A DNA stretch of 64,000 bases from Ga0077555 sp041397775 (GCA_041397775.1 JAWKWB010000005.1:124001-188000), one strand, 5' to 3'. Shown: positions 35,036-44,705, counted from the stretch's first letter. The notes: generated by a model from the letters alone, not told the origin. A program made the numbers and translations.

Positions 35036-35899
35036 TCACGCAAATCGTTCGATCGTCTCCCTCCACTTCATCGCGTCCTCGGGGCCGCGGATCACGGTAT
35101 TGAGCCCAGCCATTCCCGATACCGGCACCAGCACGCGGTCGACGCCGGCATCCACCAGCGCCGGCAACTCGTCGAGGGAAGCTGGCAGGCTGGCGGTGAT
35201 CTCGAGCTTGGCGGGATCGCGCCCCGCGTCCGACGCAGCTTTGCGGGCAGCAGCCAGCAAGTCGGCATCCGTGCCTCGCGGCGGAAAATAGCCGTCGCCC
35301 AGTCGCCCTGCGCGCACCGCCGCCGCCACCGAGTGCCCGCCCACGATGATGGGCACCGAACCATTGGCGGGCTGCGGGCGGCAATAGGCATCCTTGAAGT
35401 TGACGTACTTGCCCTGGAACGTCGGCTTCTCCGCACCCCAGAGTTCGCGCATGGCGGCGATATACTCGTCCGTGCGCTTGCCGCGCTCGGCGAATGGCAC
35501 GCCCAGCGCGTCGAATTCCTCCTTCATCCAGCCGACGCCGATGCCCAGCAGTACCCGCCCGCCCGACATGAAATCCAGCGTGCCCACCTGCTTGGCGATC
35601 ACCACCGGGTTGTGCTGCGGCAGGATCAGGATGCCCGTCGCCAGCTTGATGCGCTTGGTCACGGCGGCAATGTAGGACATCCACATCAGTGGATCGGGCA
35701 GCGGGATGGCGTCGTTGCCGCCGGCCATCTTGCCGCTGGTGTCGTAGGGGTATTGCGATCCGTAGCCGGCCGGCACGACGGTATGCTCGACGGTCCACAG
35801 CGACTCGAAGCCCGCCGCCTCGGCCGCCTGCGCCAGTGCCACGGCTTCCGCCGGGTCGACGTAGCGGCCCGTATTGCAGTACCTCAAGCCGAACTTCAT
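35036..35899 (-). CDS. LLM-class (luciferase-like) flavin/F420 oxidoreductase
   Basis: 287 residues, TIM-barrel luciferase-like monooxygenase. Seen: FGLRYCNTGRY start, EAAGFESLWTVEHTV, LATGILILPQHNPVVIAKQ, LDFMSGGRVLLGIGVGW and IIVGGHS. Members use FMNH2 or F420. The F420-type annotation is common, but the cofactor cannot be decided here. GGGAGG lies five bases before ATG. Isolated gene between a small membrane protein and the ABC exporter. Confidence 0.88.
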   Translation of the reverse strand: MKFGLRYCNTGRYVDPAEAVALAQAAEAAGFESLWTVEHTVVPAGYGSQYPYDTSGKMAGGNDAIPLPDPLMWMSYIAAVTKRIKLATGILILPQHNPVVIAKQVGTLDFMSGGRVLLGIGVGWMKEEFDALGVPFAERGKRTDEYIAAMRELWGAEKPTFQGKYVNFKDAYCRPQPANGSVPIIVGGHSVAAAVRAGRLGDGYFPPRGTDADLLAAARKAASDAGRDPAKLEITASLPASLDELPALVDAGVDRVLVPVSGMAGLNTVIRGPEDAMKWRETIERFA

Positions 35900-36159
35900 A
35901 GGTGCCTCCCGTCGCGCGTACCGCTTCTCTGGCCACGATCCTCACCGCATTGGCACTGCCGCGCAAGTCCGGCAGCGACGGGGCGGCGGCATGCCCGCGG
36001 GCCGAGCGGTTGCGCCTTTCCGGCTCCCCCGCCGGCCCGGCCTCACGACAAATTTCTGACTCCCGTCCATTTGCCGCACTTGAGCCGCGCGCCTATGTCG
36101 GGCATGCATGGCCCCTCAAACGAGGTGAGCGAGGTCTGACGACCCCACAAGGACGGCGC

Positions 36160-37974
36160 GTGGCACGACGATCGAGATCTTCCGAGGATGCGGACACGAC
36201 CAGCGAGCAGCGCAAATCGCGCTCGCTGCGCCCGCTCATGGCCTTCCGCCCGCATCTGATGCGCTACAAGGGCATGTTGGCGTTTGCCGCCATCGCACTG
36301 GTGGTCTCCGCACTCGCCATGCTGTCGGTGCCCGCCGCCGTACGCGGAATGATCGACAATGGCTTCACCAGTGGGCAGGCCGCGGGCATCAATCGCGCCT
36401 TCGCCACGCTGATCGGCATCGGCCTCGTGCTCGCCGTCGCCAGCGCCTCCCGCTTCTACTTCGTCAACTGGCTGGGCGAGCGCGTCGCCTCCGACGTGCG
36501 CGCGGCCGTCTTCGCCCACCTGACCCGGCTCGGACCCACGTTCTACGAGCGCGAGCATTCCGGCGAGATCATGAGCCGGCTCGCCGCAGACGCCACGCTC
36601 ATCAAGTCCGCTGCCGGGTCCACGCTGAGTCAGGCCGTCCGCAACGTCATCATGCTTGTCGGCGCATTGGCCATGATGCTGGTGACGAGCCCGCGCCTGT
36701 CCGTGATGGTGCTGTTCGCGATCCCGGTCATCGTGCTGCCGCTCGTCGGCTACGGCCGTTCGGTCCGCAAGTTGTCGCGCACCGCCCAGGACACGCTCGC
36801 CGACGCCACGGCCTATGCCGCCGAGAACCTCGGTGCGGTCCGCACCATGCAGGCCTACACGAACGAGGGCCCCGTCGCCGCGCGCTACAAGACGGCCATC
36901 GAGCGCGCCTTCGAGGCCGCACGCGCCCGGCTCGTCGCTCGCGCCGGCCTCACCGCCATGGTCATCTTCCTCGTCGTCGGCAGCGTCGTCGGCGTGCTGT
37001 GGTACGGCGCCGGCCTGGTCGTGCGCGGCGAATTGAGCGGCGGCAGCCTCGGCCAATTCCTGTTCTATGCACTGTTCGCGGCAGGTGCGCTGGCCGAGCT
37101 GTCGGAGGTTTGGGGCGAGGTCCAGCAGGCCGCCGGCGCCGCCGAGCGCCTGGCCGAGTTGCTGTCGGAAGTGCCCGTCATCGTTTCGCCCGCGGTTCCA
37201 AAGCCCCTCCCACAACCGCCGAAAGGGGAAATCGCCTTCGACGGCGTGGCGTTCACCTATCCGAGCCGGCCCGACAAACCGGCCATACAGGGCCTCGACC
37301 TGTCCGTGCGGGCGGGCGAGACGGTCGCTGTCGTCGGCCCCTCCGGTGCGGGCAAGAGCACGCTCTTTGCGCTTCTCCTGCGCTTCTACGATCCCGACGC
37401 CGGTGAGATCCGGGTCGACGGCGTCGCGCTGCCGGACGCCGATCTGGAGGCTGTCCGCCAGCGCATGTCGCTCGTCCCACAGGACGTCGCACTGTTCGCC
37501 GCCAGCGTGGCGGAGAACATCCGCTACGGCCGCCCCGACGCGACCATGGACGAGGTTCGCAAGGCCGCCGTCGCCGCCCACGCCGATGCCTTCATCGGCG
37601 CCCTTCCGGAGGGCTACGAGACGACCCTGGGCGAACGCGGTGTGATGCTCTCCGGTGGCCAGCGCCAGCGCATCGCCATCGCTCGCGCCATTCTCCGCGA
37701 TGCGCCCATCCTGCTGCTCGACGAAGCCACCAGCGCACTCGACGCCGAGAGCGAGGTCGCCGTTCAAAAGGCGCTGGAAGGCGTCATGAAGGGCCGCACG
37801 ACGATCGTCATCGCGCATCGCCTGGCGACCGTGCAGAAGGCAGATCGCATCCTCGTCATGGAAGAAGGCCGCATCGTCGAGGAAGGCACGCACGCCTCCC
37901 TCGTGGCCAAGGGAGGCCTGTATGCGCGCCTCGCCAGGCTCCAGTTCGGCATGCAGGAACTGGCGGCGGAATAA
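36160..37974 (+). CDS. ABC-type exporter, fused permease and ATPase (MsbA-like)
   Basis: 604 residues. Six transmembrane helices in the N-terminal half (type IV exporter fold, beginning MLAFAAIALVVSALAML), then an ATPase: Walker A GPSGAGKST, Q-loop LVPQD, signature LSGGQRQR, Walker B ILLLDEATS and the switch His in IAHRL. Works as a homodimer exporting lipids or drugs. The exact cargo is unknown. Start is GTG at 36160, behind AAGGACGG. The frame is open farther upstream but without family sequence. Confidence 0.88.
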   Translation: MARRSRSSEDADTTSEQRKSRSLRPLMAFRPHLMRYKGMLAFAAIALVVSALAMLSVPAAVRGMIDNGFTSGQAAGINRAFATLIGIGLVLAVASASRFYFVNWLGERVASDVRAAVFAHLTRLGPTFYEREHSGEIMSRLAADATLIKSAAGSTLSQAVRNVIMLVGALAMMLVTSPRLSVMVLFAIPVIVLPLVGYGRSVRKLSRTAQDTLADATAYAAENLGAVRTMQAYTNEGPVAARYKTAIERAFEAARARLVARAGLTAMVIFLVVGSVVGVLWYGAGLVVRGELSGGSLGQFLFYALFAAGALAELSEVWGEVQQAAGAAERLAELLSEVPVIVSPAVPKPLPQPPKGEIAFDGVAFTYPSRPDKPAIQGLDLSVRAGETVAVVGPSGAGKSTLFALLLRFYDPDAGEIRVDGVALPDADLEAVRQRMSLVPQDVALFAASVAENIRYGRPDATMDEVRKAAVAAHADAFIGALPEGYETTLGERGVMLSGGQRQRIAIARAILRDAPILLLDEATSALDAESEVAVQKALEGVMKGRTTIVIAHRLATVQKADRILVMEEGRIVEEGTHASLVAKGGLYARLARLQFGMQELAAE

Positions 37975-37995
37975 CGCCGCCGCGTCCGCTCTCGC

Positions 37996-39174
37996 TCAGC
38001 CGCGCGCCGCGCCGAAATAGGCCTCGATGAACCGCTCGTAGATTTCGGTCAACTTGACGAGATCGGATACCGCGACGCACTCGTCGACGGCGTGGATCGT
38101 CTCGTTGACGAGACCGAATTCGATCACCGGGCAGTAGGCCTGGATGAACCGGGCGTCGGACGTGCCCCCGCCGGTCGTCAACGCCGGCTCCCGCCGCGTC
38201 ACGGTTTGCACCGCCTGCCGCATCGTATCGACCAGCGGCCCTGGCTTGGTCAGAAACACGTCGCCCGTCCCCGAGAACGTAACCGTCGCCCGGGCATCCA
38301 GTTCGGCCGCCGCCGCCGCGATCTGTTCGCGGATCCAGGCCTCGAGCTTCGGCCTGCGCCACAGATCGTTGTAGCGCACGTTGAACTTCGCCCGTGCCTC
38401 GGCGGGAATGACGTTCGTGGCCGTGTTGGGCGCCGAGATCACCGTGACCTGAAGGTTCGATGGCTGGAAGTCGGGCGTGCCCTGGTCGAGCGGCGCCGAC
38501 GACAGGCGATCGATGATGCGCGCCAGCTTCGGAATGGGGTTCTCCGCCAGATGCGGATATGCAGCGTGCCCCTGCTTGCCCTGCACTACGATCTCGCCGC
38601 TCACCGAGCCGCGCCGGCCGATCTTGATCTCGTCGCCCAGCGCCGTCGGGTTCGAGGGCTCGCCGACGACGCAGGCGTCCATCACCTCGCCGTTGTCGCG
38701 CATCCAGTCCAGCACCTTCATCGTGCCGTTGATCGACGGACCCTCCTCGTCCCCCGTGATCAGGAAGCTGATCGAGAAGTCCTCGCGGCCCTTGATGCGC
38801 GCGATGTAGTTGAGCGCGGCAGCCGCGAAACAGGCGATCGCGCCCTTCATGTCCACCGCGCCACGACCATAGAGAACGCCGTCGTGGATCTCCGCCCCGA
38901 ACGGCGGCCGCGTCCAGGCGCTCTCGTTGCCGACGGGCACCACGTCCGTATGGCCGGCGAAGCTCAGGTGCGGTTGCCCGCGCCCATAACGCGCGTATAG
39001 GTTCTCCACGTCGGGCGTCCCCGGCTCCGTCATCTTGAGGCGATGGCAGGTGAAACCCGCCGGCTCCAGCACGCTCTGCAAGAACGTCAGCGCCCCGCCC
39101 TCCTCGGGCGTCACCGAGGGGCAGCGAATGAGAGCAGCCGTCAAGGCGACGGGGTCATGGACAGGCGCGGACAT
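37996..39174 (-). CDS. dapE: Succinyl-diaminopimelate desuccinylase
   Basis: 392 residues, M20 family di-zinc peptidase. Zinc ligands and catalytic residues: SFAGHTDVVP, GRGAVDMKG, TGDEEG with the general base Glu-Glu, and the dimerisation/lid domain with GKQGHAAYPHLAENP. It makes LL-diaminopimelate for lysine and peptidoglycan. GGAGA lies before the ATG at 39174. Confidence 0.95.
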   Translation of the reverse strand: MSAPVHDPVALTAALIRCPSVTPEEGGALTFLQSVLEPAGFTCHRLKMTEPGTPDVENLYARYGRGQPHLSFAGHTDVVPVGNESAWTRPPFGAEIHDGVLYGRGAVDMKGAIACFAAAALNYIARIKGREDFSISFLITGDEEGPSINGTMKVLDWMRDNGEVMDACVVGEPSNPTALGDEIKIGRRGSVSGEIVVQGKQGHAAYPHLAENPIPKLARIIDRLSSAPLDQGTPDFQPSNLQVTVISAPNTATNVIPAEARAKFNVRYNDLWRRPKLEAWIREQIAAAAAELDARATVTFSGTGDVFLTKPGPLVDTMRQAVQTVTRREPALTTGGGTSDARFIQAYCPVIEFGLVNETIHAVDECVAVSDLVKLTEIYERFIEAYFGAARG

Positions 39175-39295
39175 GGCGTCTCCAGAAATGGCAGCGACAA
39201 CGATCTGCCGCCCTCCATGCCAGAGCACAATGGGATTGGCTAGGCGCAGGTTCGACACTACGGGAGGCCAGGCAATCGCCGACACGAACACCAAC

Positions 39296-39323
39296 AGGCG
39301 GGCAGCCCTGAAGCCGCCCGCCT
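39296..39323 (-). terminator. Terminator of hsp20
   Basis: AGGCGGGC pairs with GCCCGCCT, extendable by three inner pairs to leave a six-base loop. It lies 47 bp past the hsp20 stop and is followed on the minus strand by GTTGGTGTT. Confidence 0.6.
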
Positions 39324-39370
39324 TGAAACGCCGAGCCGTGCAGGCCCGGCAAACCGCGAAACGCCGACGG

Positions 39371-39823
39371 TTAGCCCTGCGCTTCGATCTGCTTCGGCGC
39401 GCTGGTGCCGATCGTGATCGTGCGCGGCTTCAGCCGCTCGGGAACATTGCGCACCAGATTGATGTTGAGCAGCCCGTCCTTCAGCTCTGCGCCCGTCACT
39501 TCGACGTGGTCGGCGAGCTGGAAGCGGCGCTCGAACGCGCGCGTGGCGATCCCGCGATGCAGGTACTGACGCTCCTTGTCCTCCGGCGCTTTGTGGCCGG
39601 CGACAGTCAACGTCTGCTCCTTGACCTCGAGCTTGAGGTCACCATCGCCGAAGCCTGCCACGGCCATCGTGATGCGATACTCGTTCTCGGAGAGCCGCTC
39701 GATATTGTAGGGCGGATAGGCCGGCGCATCGTTCTCGAAGCCGGCCACGTTGTCCATGAGCTTGGCGAGGCGATCGAAACCGACGGTCGAGCGATAGAGG
39801 GGAGCAAAATCGAAAGGCCGCAT
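39371..39823 (-). CDS. Hsp20/IbpA-family small heat-shock protein
   Basis: 150 residues with a central alpha-crystallin domain (YNIERLSENEYRITMAVAGF ... LTVAGHK) ending in the DGLLNINLVRNVPE strand, then a short tail with an IGT motif. The N-terminus MRPFDFAPLYRSTVGFDRL is that of the IbpA class. It holds unfolding proteins for refolding. Its expression should be heat-controlled twice: by a heat-shock-type promoter and by a ROSE-like hairpin on its ribosome binding site. Confidence 0.95.
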   Translation of the reverse strand: MRPFDFAPLYRSTVGFDRLAKLMDNVAGFENDAPAYPPYNIERLSENEYRITMAVAGFGDGDLKLEVKEQTLTVAGHKAPEDKERQYLHRGIATRAFERRFQLADHVEVTGAELKDGLLNINLVRNVPERLKPRTITIGTSAPKQIEAQG

Positions 39824-39826
39824 GAC

Positions 39827-39844
39827 ATCCTCCTAGGGAAGCGA
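39827..39844 (-). promoter_or_regulatory. ROSE-like RNA thermometer hairpin over the hsp20 ribosome binding site
   Basis: On the minus strand UCGCU pairs imperfectly with AGGAU of the AGGAGG ribosome binding site in the ROSE manner: U-A and C-G pairs, a G-G opposition, then C/A and U/U. Two more pairs lead to a CCUA tetraloop. The UYGCU sequence is the ROSE hallmark. The predicted 5' leader (~90 nt, 39824-39913) also holds GC-rich upstream hairpins, as in known ROSE elements. Recognised by eye. Confidence 0.75.
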
Positions 39845-39920
39845 TGTGATGAACTCCGCCGTCCCCGAGGGGCCCGGCGTTTCCAGGGATCACGCCCCGT
39901 CTGGGCGCGTGACGAGTTTG

Positions 39921-39948
39921 ATTTGGGTGCCCTGGAGCCGATTTCAAG
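39921..39948 (-). promoter_or_regulatory. Heat-shock sigma factor (RpoH)-type promoter of hsp20
   Basis: Minus strand CTTG(AAA), 18 bases, then CCAAAT, close to the alphaproteobacterial RpoH pattern CTTG-N17/18-CCATNT with one mismatch. It would start transcription near 39913, giving a leader of about 90 nt. Confidence 0.6.
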
Positions 39949-40149
39949 AGGCCCGTCGTTCGATGCGGTACGTTGGTGGAAACGCTATTGCGCCCCGTAC
40001 ACTTGACGAGCCGGCGCCCCCTCACGCACTGTACGCGCCTCGTCTCGAAAGACGGCCTGACCACCGATCTTGCCGTCCTGCGGATCCGCGGCATCGCTCG
40101 ACGCCTGGCGGGTCTCACCACAACCGGAATTCAAGGGGACTGACGACGC

Positions 40150-43008
40150 ATGAGCGAGCCCAAAGTTGCGACGTCCGTGCCACCTGCCGACGAGATCAAG
40201 ACCACCACGTGCTACATGTGCGCCTGCCGCTGCGGCATCCAGGTTCACCTGAAGGATGGCAAGGTCCGCTACATCGACGGCAACCGGAAGCACCCCGTCA
40301 ATCGCGGCGTGATCTGCGGCAAGGGCTCCGCCGGCATCATGCAGCACTACGCCCCCTCGCGGCTGAAGGCACCGCTGCTGCGCACCGGCCCGCGCGGCTC
40401 CGGCCAATTCAAGGAAATCACCTGGGAAGAGGCCCTGACCACGGCAACCAGCTGGCTGTCCCAAGTGCGCGCCAGCGATCCGCGCAAGCTCGCCATGTTC
40501 ACGGGCCGCGACCAGTCGCAATCCCTGACGGGCTGGTGGGCCATGCAGTTCGGCACGCCCAACTTCGCCGCCCACGGCGGCTTCTGCTCGGTCAATATGG
40601 CCGCCGCCGGGCTCTACACCTTCGGCGGCTCGTTCTGGGAGTTTGGCGAGCCCGACTGGGAGCACACCAAGTACTTCCTGCTGTTTGGCGTTGCGGAGGA
40701 TCACGGCTCCAACCCGATCAAGGCAGCCCTGGGCAAGCTCAAGCAGCGCAGCGCCAAGATCGTCTCGGTCAATCCCGTACGCACCGGCTACAACGCCATC
40801 GCCGACGAATGGCTGGGCGTGAAGCCCGGCACGGACGGCGTTCTGGTCGGCGCCCTGATCCACGAGTTGTTCCGCACCAACAACGTCGATCTCGACTACC
40901 TCGTTCGCTACACCAACGCGCCCTGGCTGGTGATCCAGGACAAGGGCGCCAAGGACGACGGCCTCTTCGCCCGCGATGCCGACGGCAAGGTGCTGGCCTG
41001 GGACAAGACCACGGACAGCCTCGCCCGCGCCGATCGCACGGACATCACGCCTGCACTCGTCGGTGAGTTCACGCTGCCCGATGGCCGCCGCGCCGTCCCC
41101 TCGTTCCGGCTCCTCGCCGAACGCTTCCTGTCCAGCGAATACACCCCGGAAGCCGCCGAGAAGATCTGCGGCGTACCGGCCGGCACCATCCGGCGCATCG
41201 CGGAGGAAATGGCCGACGTCGCCTTCCAGCAGACGGTCACGCTGCCCATCAAGTGGACCGACTGGGCCGGCCGCGAGCACGACAGCATCACCGGCCGGCC
41301 GGTCTCCGTGCACGCCATGCGCGGCATCTCCGCCCACTCCAACGGCTTCCACACCTGCCGGATGCTGCACATCATGCAGATCCTGCTCGGCACCATCGAT
41401 GTGCCGGGCGGCTTCCGCTACAAGGCCCCCTTCCCGCGGCCCGCCCCGCCCGGCGCGCGCCCTGTCGGCAAGCCCGAGCAGGTCAAGCCGAACACGGCGC
41501 TGCCTGGTATGCATCTGGGCTTCGTGCACGGCCCCGAGGACTTGCTCGTCGACGCGGACGGCAAGCCCTCGCGCATCGACAAGGCGTTCTCCTGGGAGGC
41601 GCCGATCGCCGCCCACGGCATGATGCAGATGGTCATCACCAACGCCGCGCTGGCCGACCCCTACCCCGTCGACGTGCTGTTCATGTACATGGCCAACATG
41701 GCCTGGAACTCGTCGATGAACATCGGCGCGACGCTCGACTACCTCACGGCCACGAACGAGGACGGCAGCTACAAGATCCCCAAGGTCATCTATTCGGACG
41801 CCTATGCCTCCGAGACGGTGGCCTATGCCGATCTCATCCTGCCCGACACGACCTACCTCGAGCGCTACGACTGCATTTCGCTGCTCGATCGCCCGATTTC
41901 GGAGCCCGATGGCCCCGCCGACGCGATCCGCCATCCCGTGGTCGCGCCCGATCGCAATGTCCGCCCGTTCCAGGATGTGCTGATCGAACTGGGGGCGCGG
42001 CTCGGGCTGCCGGGCTTCACGAAGGAGGACGGCACGCCCCGCTATCCCGGCGGCTATCCCGACTACATCGTCAATCACGAGCGCTCGCCGGGCGTGGGTC
42101 CCCTGGCCGGCTGGCGCGGTGCCGACGGGTCGAAGTTCGGGATGGGTGAGCCCAATCCCAAGCAGCTCGAGCGCTACATCGAGAATGGCGCTTTCCACCT
42201 GCATCATCTCGAGCCCGGCCAGCGCTACATGAAGCACGCCAACCGGGGTTATCTCGAATTCGCGAAGTCCGTCGGCTTCATCCCGCACGCGGACCCGATC
42301 GTGTTCCAGCTCTACTGCGAGCCGCTGCAGAAATTCCGCCTCGCCGCGCGCGGCCATGGCTCCGTGCAGCCCCCCGATCGCTATCGCCAGCGTATCGAGC
42401 GCTTCTTCGATCCCCTGCCCTTCTGGTATGCCCCGTTCGAAGGCGGCCTGATCGACGACCGCGCCTATCCCATGCACGCCGTCACCCAGCGCCCCATGGC
42501 GATGTATCACGCGTGGGGATCGCAGAACGCCTGGCTGCGCCAGATCCATGCCGCCAACCGCCTCTTCATGCATCGCGACCGCGCCCGCGAGCTGGGCATC
42601 GGCGATGACGATTGGGTCTGGATTTCGAGCCACATCGGCCGCGTCAAGGCGCAGGTGCAGCTCATGGAGGGCGTCAATCCCGACACCGTCTGGACGTGGA
42701 ACGCCATCGGCAAGCGTGCCGGCGCCTGGGGCCTCGACGCCGACGCGCCGGAAGCGACGCGCGGCTTCCTGCTCAATCACCTGATTGCCGAGCTGTTGCC
42801 GCCGCGTGACGGTGGCTATCGCTACGCCAATGCCGATCCCGTCACAGGTCAGGCCGCCTGGTACGACCTGCGCGTCAGGATCGAGAAAGCGCCCGCTGCC
42901 GAAGTCCACGAGACGTTCCCGCGCTTCGAGCCGCTCCCCTCGCCCACCGGCATCACGCCTCCAGCGGTCTCCGACTTCGGCCGCGCATTCAACAAGGATC
43001 GGGCATGA
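40150..43008 (+). CDS. soeA: SoeA, molybdopterin subunit of cytoplasmic sulfite dehydrogenase
   Basis: 952 residues, complex iron-sulfur molybdoenzyme of the DMSO reductase family. No Tat signal, so it works in the cytoplasm. N-terminal [4Fe-4S] site CYMCACRCG ... ICGKG. The long central bis-MGD region contains MQFGTPNFAAHGGFC and SVNMAAAGLY, which resemble SoeA, and the C-terminal molydopterin dinucleotide-binding domain has TQRPMAMYHAWGSQN. With SoeB and SoeC it oxidises sulfite to sulfate and feeds quinone. The three genes are contiguous. A polysulfide or thiosulfate reductase role is less likely but not excluded. Confidence 0.85.
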   Translation: MSEPKVATSVPPADEIKTTTCYMCACRCGIQVHLKDGKVRYIDGNRKHPVNRGVICGKGSAGIMQHYAPSRLKAPLLRTGPRGSGQFKEITWEEALTTATSWLSQVRASDPRKLAMFTGRDQSQSLTGWWAMQFGTPNFAAHGGFCSVNMAAAGLYTFGGSFWEFGEPDWEHTKYFLLFGVAEDHGSNPIKAALGKLKQRSAKIVSVNPVRTGYNAIADEWLGVKPGTDGVLVGALIHELFRTNNVDLDYLVRYTNAPWLVIQDKGAKDDGLFARDADGKVLAWDKTTDSLARADRTDITPALVGEFTLPDGRRAVPSFRLLAERFLSSEYTPEAAEKICGVPAGTIRRIAEEMADVAFQQTVTLPIKWTDWAGREHDSITGRPVSVHAMRGISAHSNGFHTCRMLHIMQILLGTIDVPGGFRYKAPFPRPAPPGARPVGKPEQVKPNTALPGMHLGFVHGPEDLLVDADGKPSRIDKAFSWEAPIAAHGMMQMVITNAALADPYPVDVLFMYMANMAWNSSMNIGATLDYLTATNEDGSYKIPKVIYSDAYASETVAYADLILPDTTYLERYDCISLLDRPISEPDGPADAIRHPVVAPDRNVRPFQDVLIELGARLGLPGFTKEDGTPRYPGGYPDYIVNHERSPGVGPLAGWRGADGSKFGMGEPNPKQLERYIENGAFHLHHLEPGQRYMKHANRGYLEFAKSVGFIPHADPIVFQLYCEPLQKFRLAARGHGSVQPPDRYRQRIERFFDPLPFWYAPFEGGLIDDRAYPMHAVTQRPMAMYHAWGSQNAWLRQIHAANRLFMHRDRARELGIGDDDWVWISSHIGRVKAQVQLMEGVNPDTVWTWNAIGKRAGAWGLDADAPEATRGFLLNHLIAELLPPRDGGYRYANADPVTGQAAWYDLRVRIEKAPAAEVHETFPRFEPLPSPTGITPPAVSDFGRAFNKDRA

Positions 43009-43754
43009 CCGCGCTACCCGCATCGACCAAGAGGAAGCTCGGCCTCGTCATCGATCTCGACACCTGCGTGGGCTGCCAGGCCTGCGCCACGAGCTGCAAG
43101 GAATGGAACACGGGCGGCTATTCCGCACCCCTCTCCGACATCGACCCGTATGGCGCCGATCCGCACGGCGCCTGGCTCAACCGCGTGCACGCCTATGACG
43201 TGGGCGAGGGCGCCACGAGCCGCACCGTGCATTTCCCGCGCTCGTGCCTGCATTGCGAGACGCCCGCCTGCGTCACGGTCTGCCCCACCGGCGCCAGCTA
43301 CAAGCGCGCCGAGGACGGCATCGTCCTCGTCAATCCCGACACGTGCATCGGCTGCAAGTTGTGCTCCTGGGCGTGTGCCTACGGCGCGCGCGAGTTCGAT
43401 GCGGCCGACGGCGTCATGAAGAAGTGCACGCTGTGCGTCGACCGCATCTACAACGAGCATCTCCCCGAGGAAGATCGCGTGCCCGCCTGTGTCCGCGCCT
43501 GCCCGACCAGCGCCCGTCACTTCGGCGACCTGGGCGATCCCGACAGCGCCGTGTCCCAGCTCGTGAAGCAGCGCGGCGGCGTCGATCTGTTGCCCGAAAT
43601 GGGCTTCAAGCCGGTCAACAAGTATCTGCCGCCTCGCCCACGTCGCGACGCGACCACGCTTGCAGCGCCCGCTGCTCCCGAAACGGCATCCCCATCGAAT
43701 GGCTCGGTCATGGACAGGTTCTTCACCTGGGCCGATCAGATGCTTTCCCGCTGA
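43005..43754 (+). CDS. soeB: SoeB, four-cluster iron-sulfur subunit
   Basis: 249 residues with four ferredoxin-like cysteine groups: CVGCQACATSCK, CLHCETPACVTVCP, CIGCKLCSWACAYGAR and CTLCVDRI with CVRACP, the DmsB/SoeB pattern for four [4Fe-4S] clusters. It carries electrons from SoeA to the membrane anchor. It overlaps the soeA stop (ATGA), so translation is coupled. The C-terminal ~50 residues are a Pro/Ala-rich linker with a hydrophobic end. Confidence 0.9.
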   Translation: MTALPASTKRKLGLVIDLDTCVGCQACATSCKEWNTGGYSAPLSDIDPYGADPHGAWLNRVHAYDVGEGATSRTVHFPRSCLHCETPACVTVCPTGASYKRAEDGIVLVNPDTCIGCKLCSWACAYGAREFDAADGVMKKCTLCVDRIYNEHLPEEDRVPACVRACPTSARHFGDLGDPDSAVSQLVKQRGGVDLLPEMGFKPVNKYLPPRPRRDATTLAAPAAPETASPSNGSVMDRFFTWADQMLSR

Positions 43755-43763
43755 GGCCCGCCC

Positions 43764-44705
43764 ATGCATCCCGCCTATTCCGTCATTCTGTTCACGACCA
43801 GCTCGGGCGCCGGCTTCGGTCTCCTCGCGTGGCTGGCCTTCGGCATCCTGACGAGCCCGCCCGCCTCTTCGTTCACGTTCTACCTGGTGGCCTTCGCTCT
43901 CGCCTACACGCTGGCCATCGGCGGTCTGCTCTGCTCGACGTTCCATCTCGGCCATCCCGAACGGGCATGGCGGGCCCTGTCGCAGTGGCGCACATCCTGG
44001 CTCTCGCGCGAAGGCGTTGCCGCCATCGCCGCGCTCGGCATTGGCGCGCTGCTCGCGCTCGCGGCCCTGGCCGACGTCCCCGTGTGGCTGCAACGCATTC
44101 TCGCCGCGCCGACGCTCGTGCTGGCGCTCGCCACCGTCTGGTGCACGGGCATGATCTACGAAACGCTGCCCACCATCCGCGCCTGGAGCCACGTCCTCAC
44201 CACCGAAGTCTACCTCATGCTGGCGCTAGCCTCCGGCGCACTCGTCCTCACGACGATCCTGGCGCTGCTGGGCTGGCCGAGCCCGGGCGCGGCCTGGGCT
44301 GCCATCGTTCTCCTGGCGCTGAGCGCGCTGATGAAGGCGATCTATTGGAATGGCATCGACGCCGCCCCGCGCACCTTTACTGTCGGATCCGCCGTTGGCC
44401 TGGGGGCCGGCACGAAGGTGCGGCCGCTGCTGGAAGCACATACGGAAGCCAACTTCGTCATGCGCGAGATGGGCTACCGCGTTGCCCGCAAACATGCCGA
44501 CAAGTTGCGCCTGATGGTCATGGCTTTCGCCTTCGCCGTACCGATCCTGCTGCTCGTTCTCCTCATCGCCAAACCCGTGCTGGGCCCGTTCGCCGCTACG
44601 CTCGCGACGATCTCGGCGGGCATCGGGCTGTTCACGGAGCGCTGGCTGTTCTTCGCGGAGGCGCAGCACGTGGTCACGCTGTACTACGGCGCGGCCCGGG
44701 CCTGA
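43764..44705 (+). CDS. soeC: SoeC, DmsC-type membrane anchor
   Basis: 313 residues, about eight transmembrane helices, DmsC family. Landmarks are CSTFHLGHPERAWRAL near residue 54, typical of DmsC/SoeC, and IYWNGIDAAP. It anchors SoeAB on the cytoplasmic face and passes electrons to quinone. It begins 9 bp after soeB, completing the soeABC operon. Confidence 0.9.
   Translation: MHPAYSVILFTTSSGAGFGLLAWLAFGILTSPPASSFTFYLVAFALAYTLAIGGLLCSTFHLGHPERAWRALSQWRTSWLSREGVAAIAALGIGALLALAALADVPVWLQRILAAPTLVLALATVWCTGMIYETLPTIRAWSHVLTTEVYLMLALASGALVLTTILALLGWPSPGAAWAAIVLLALSALMKAIYWNGIDAAPRTFTVGSAVGLGAGTKVRPLLEAHTEANFVMREMGYRVARKHADKLRLMVMAFAFAVPILLLVLLIAKPVLGPFAATLATISAGIGLFTERWLFFAEAQHVVTLYYGAARA

Noticed and set aside
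39985..43023. A 1012-codon open frame antisense to soeA
   Set aside because: It mirrors soeA exactly, its sequence is Gly/Ala/Arg/His-rich without domains, and long antisense frames are a by-product of GC-rich codon use.
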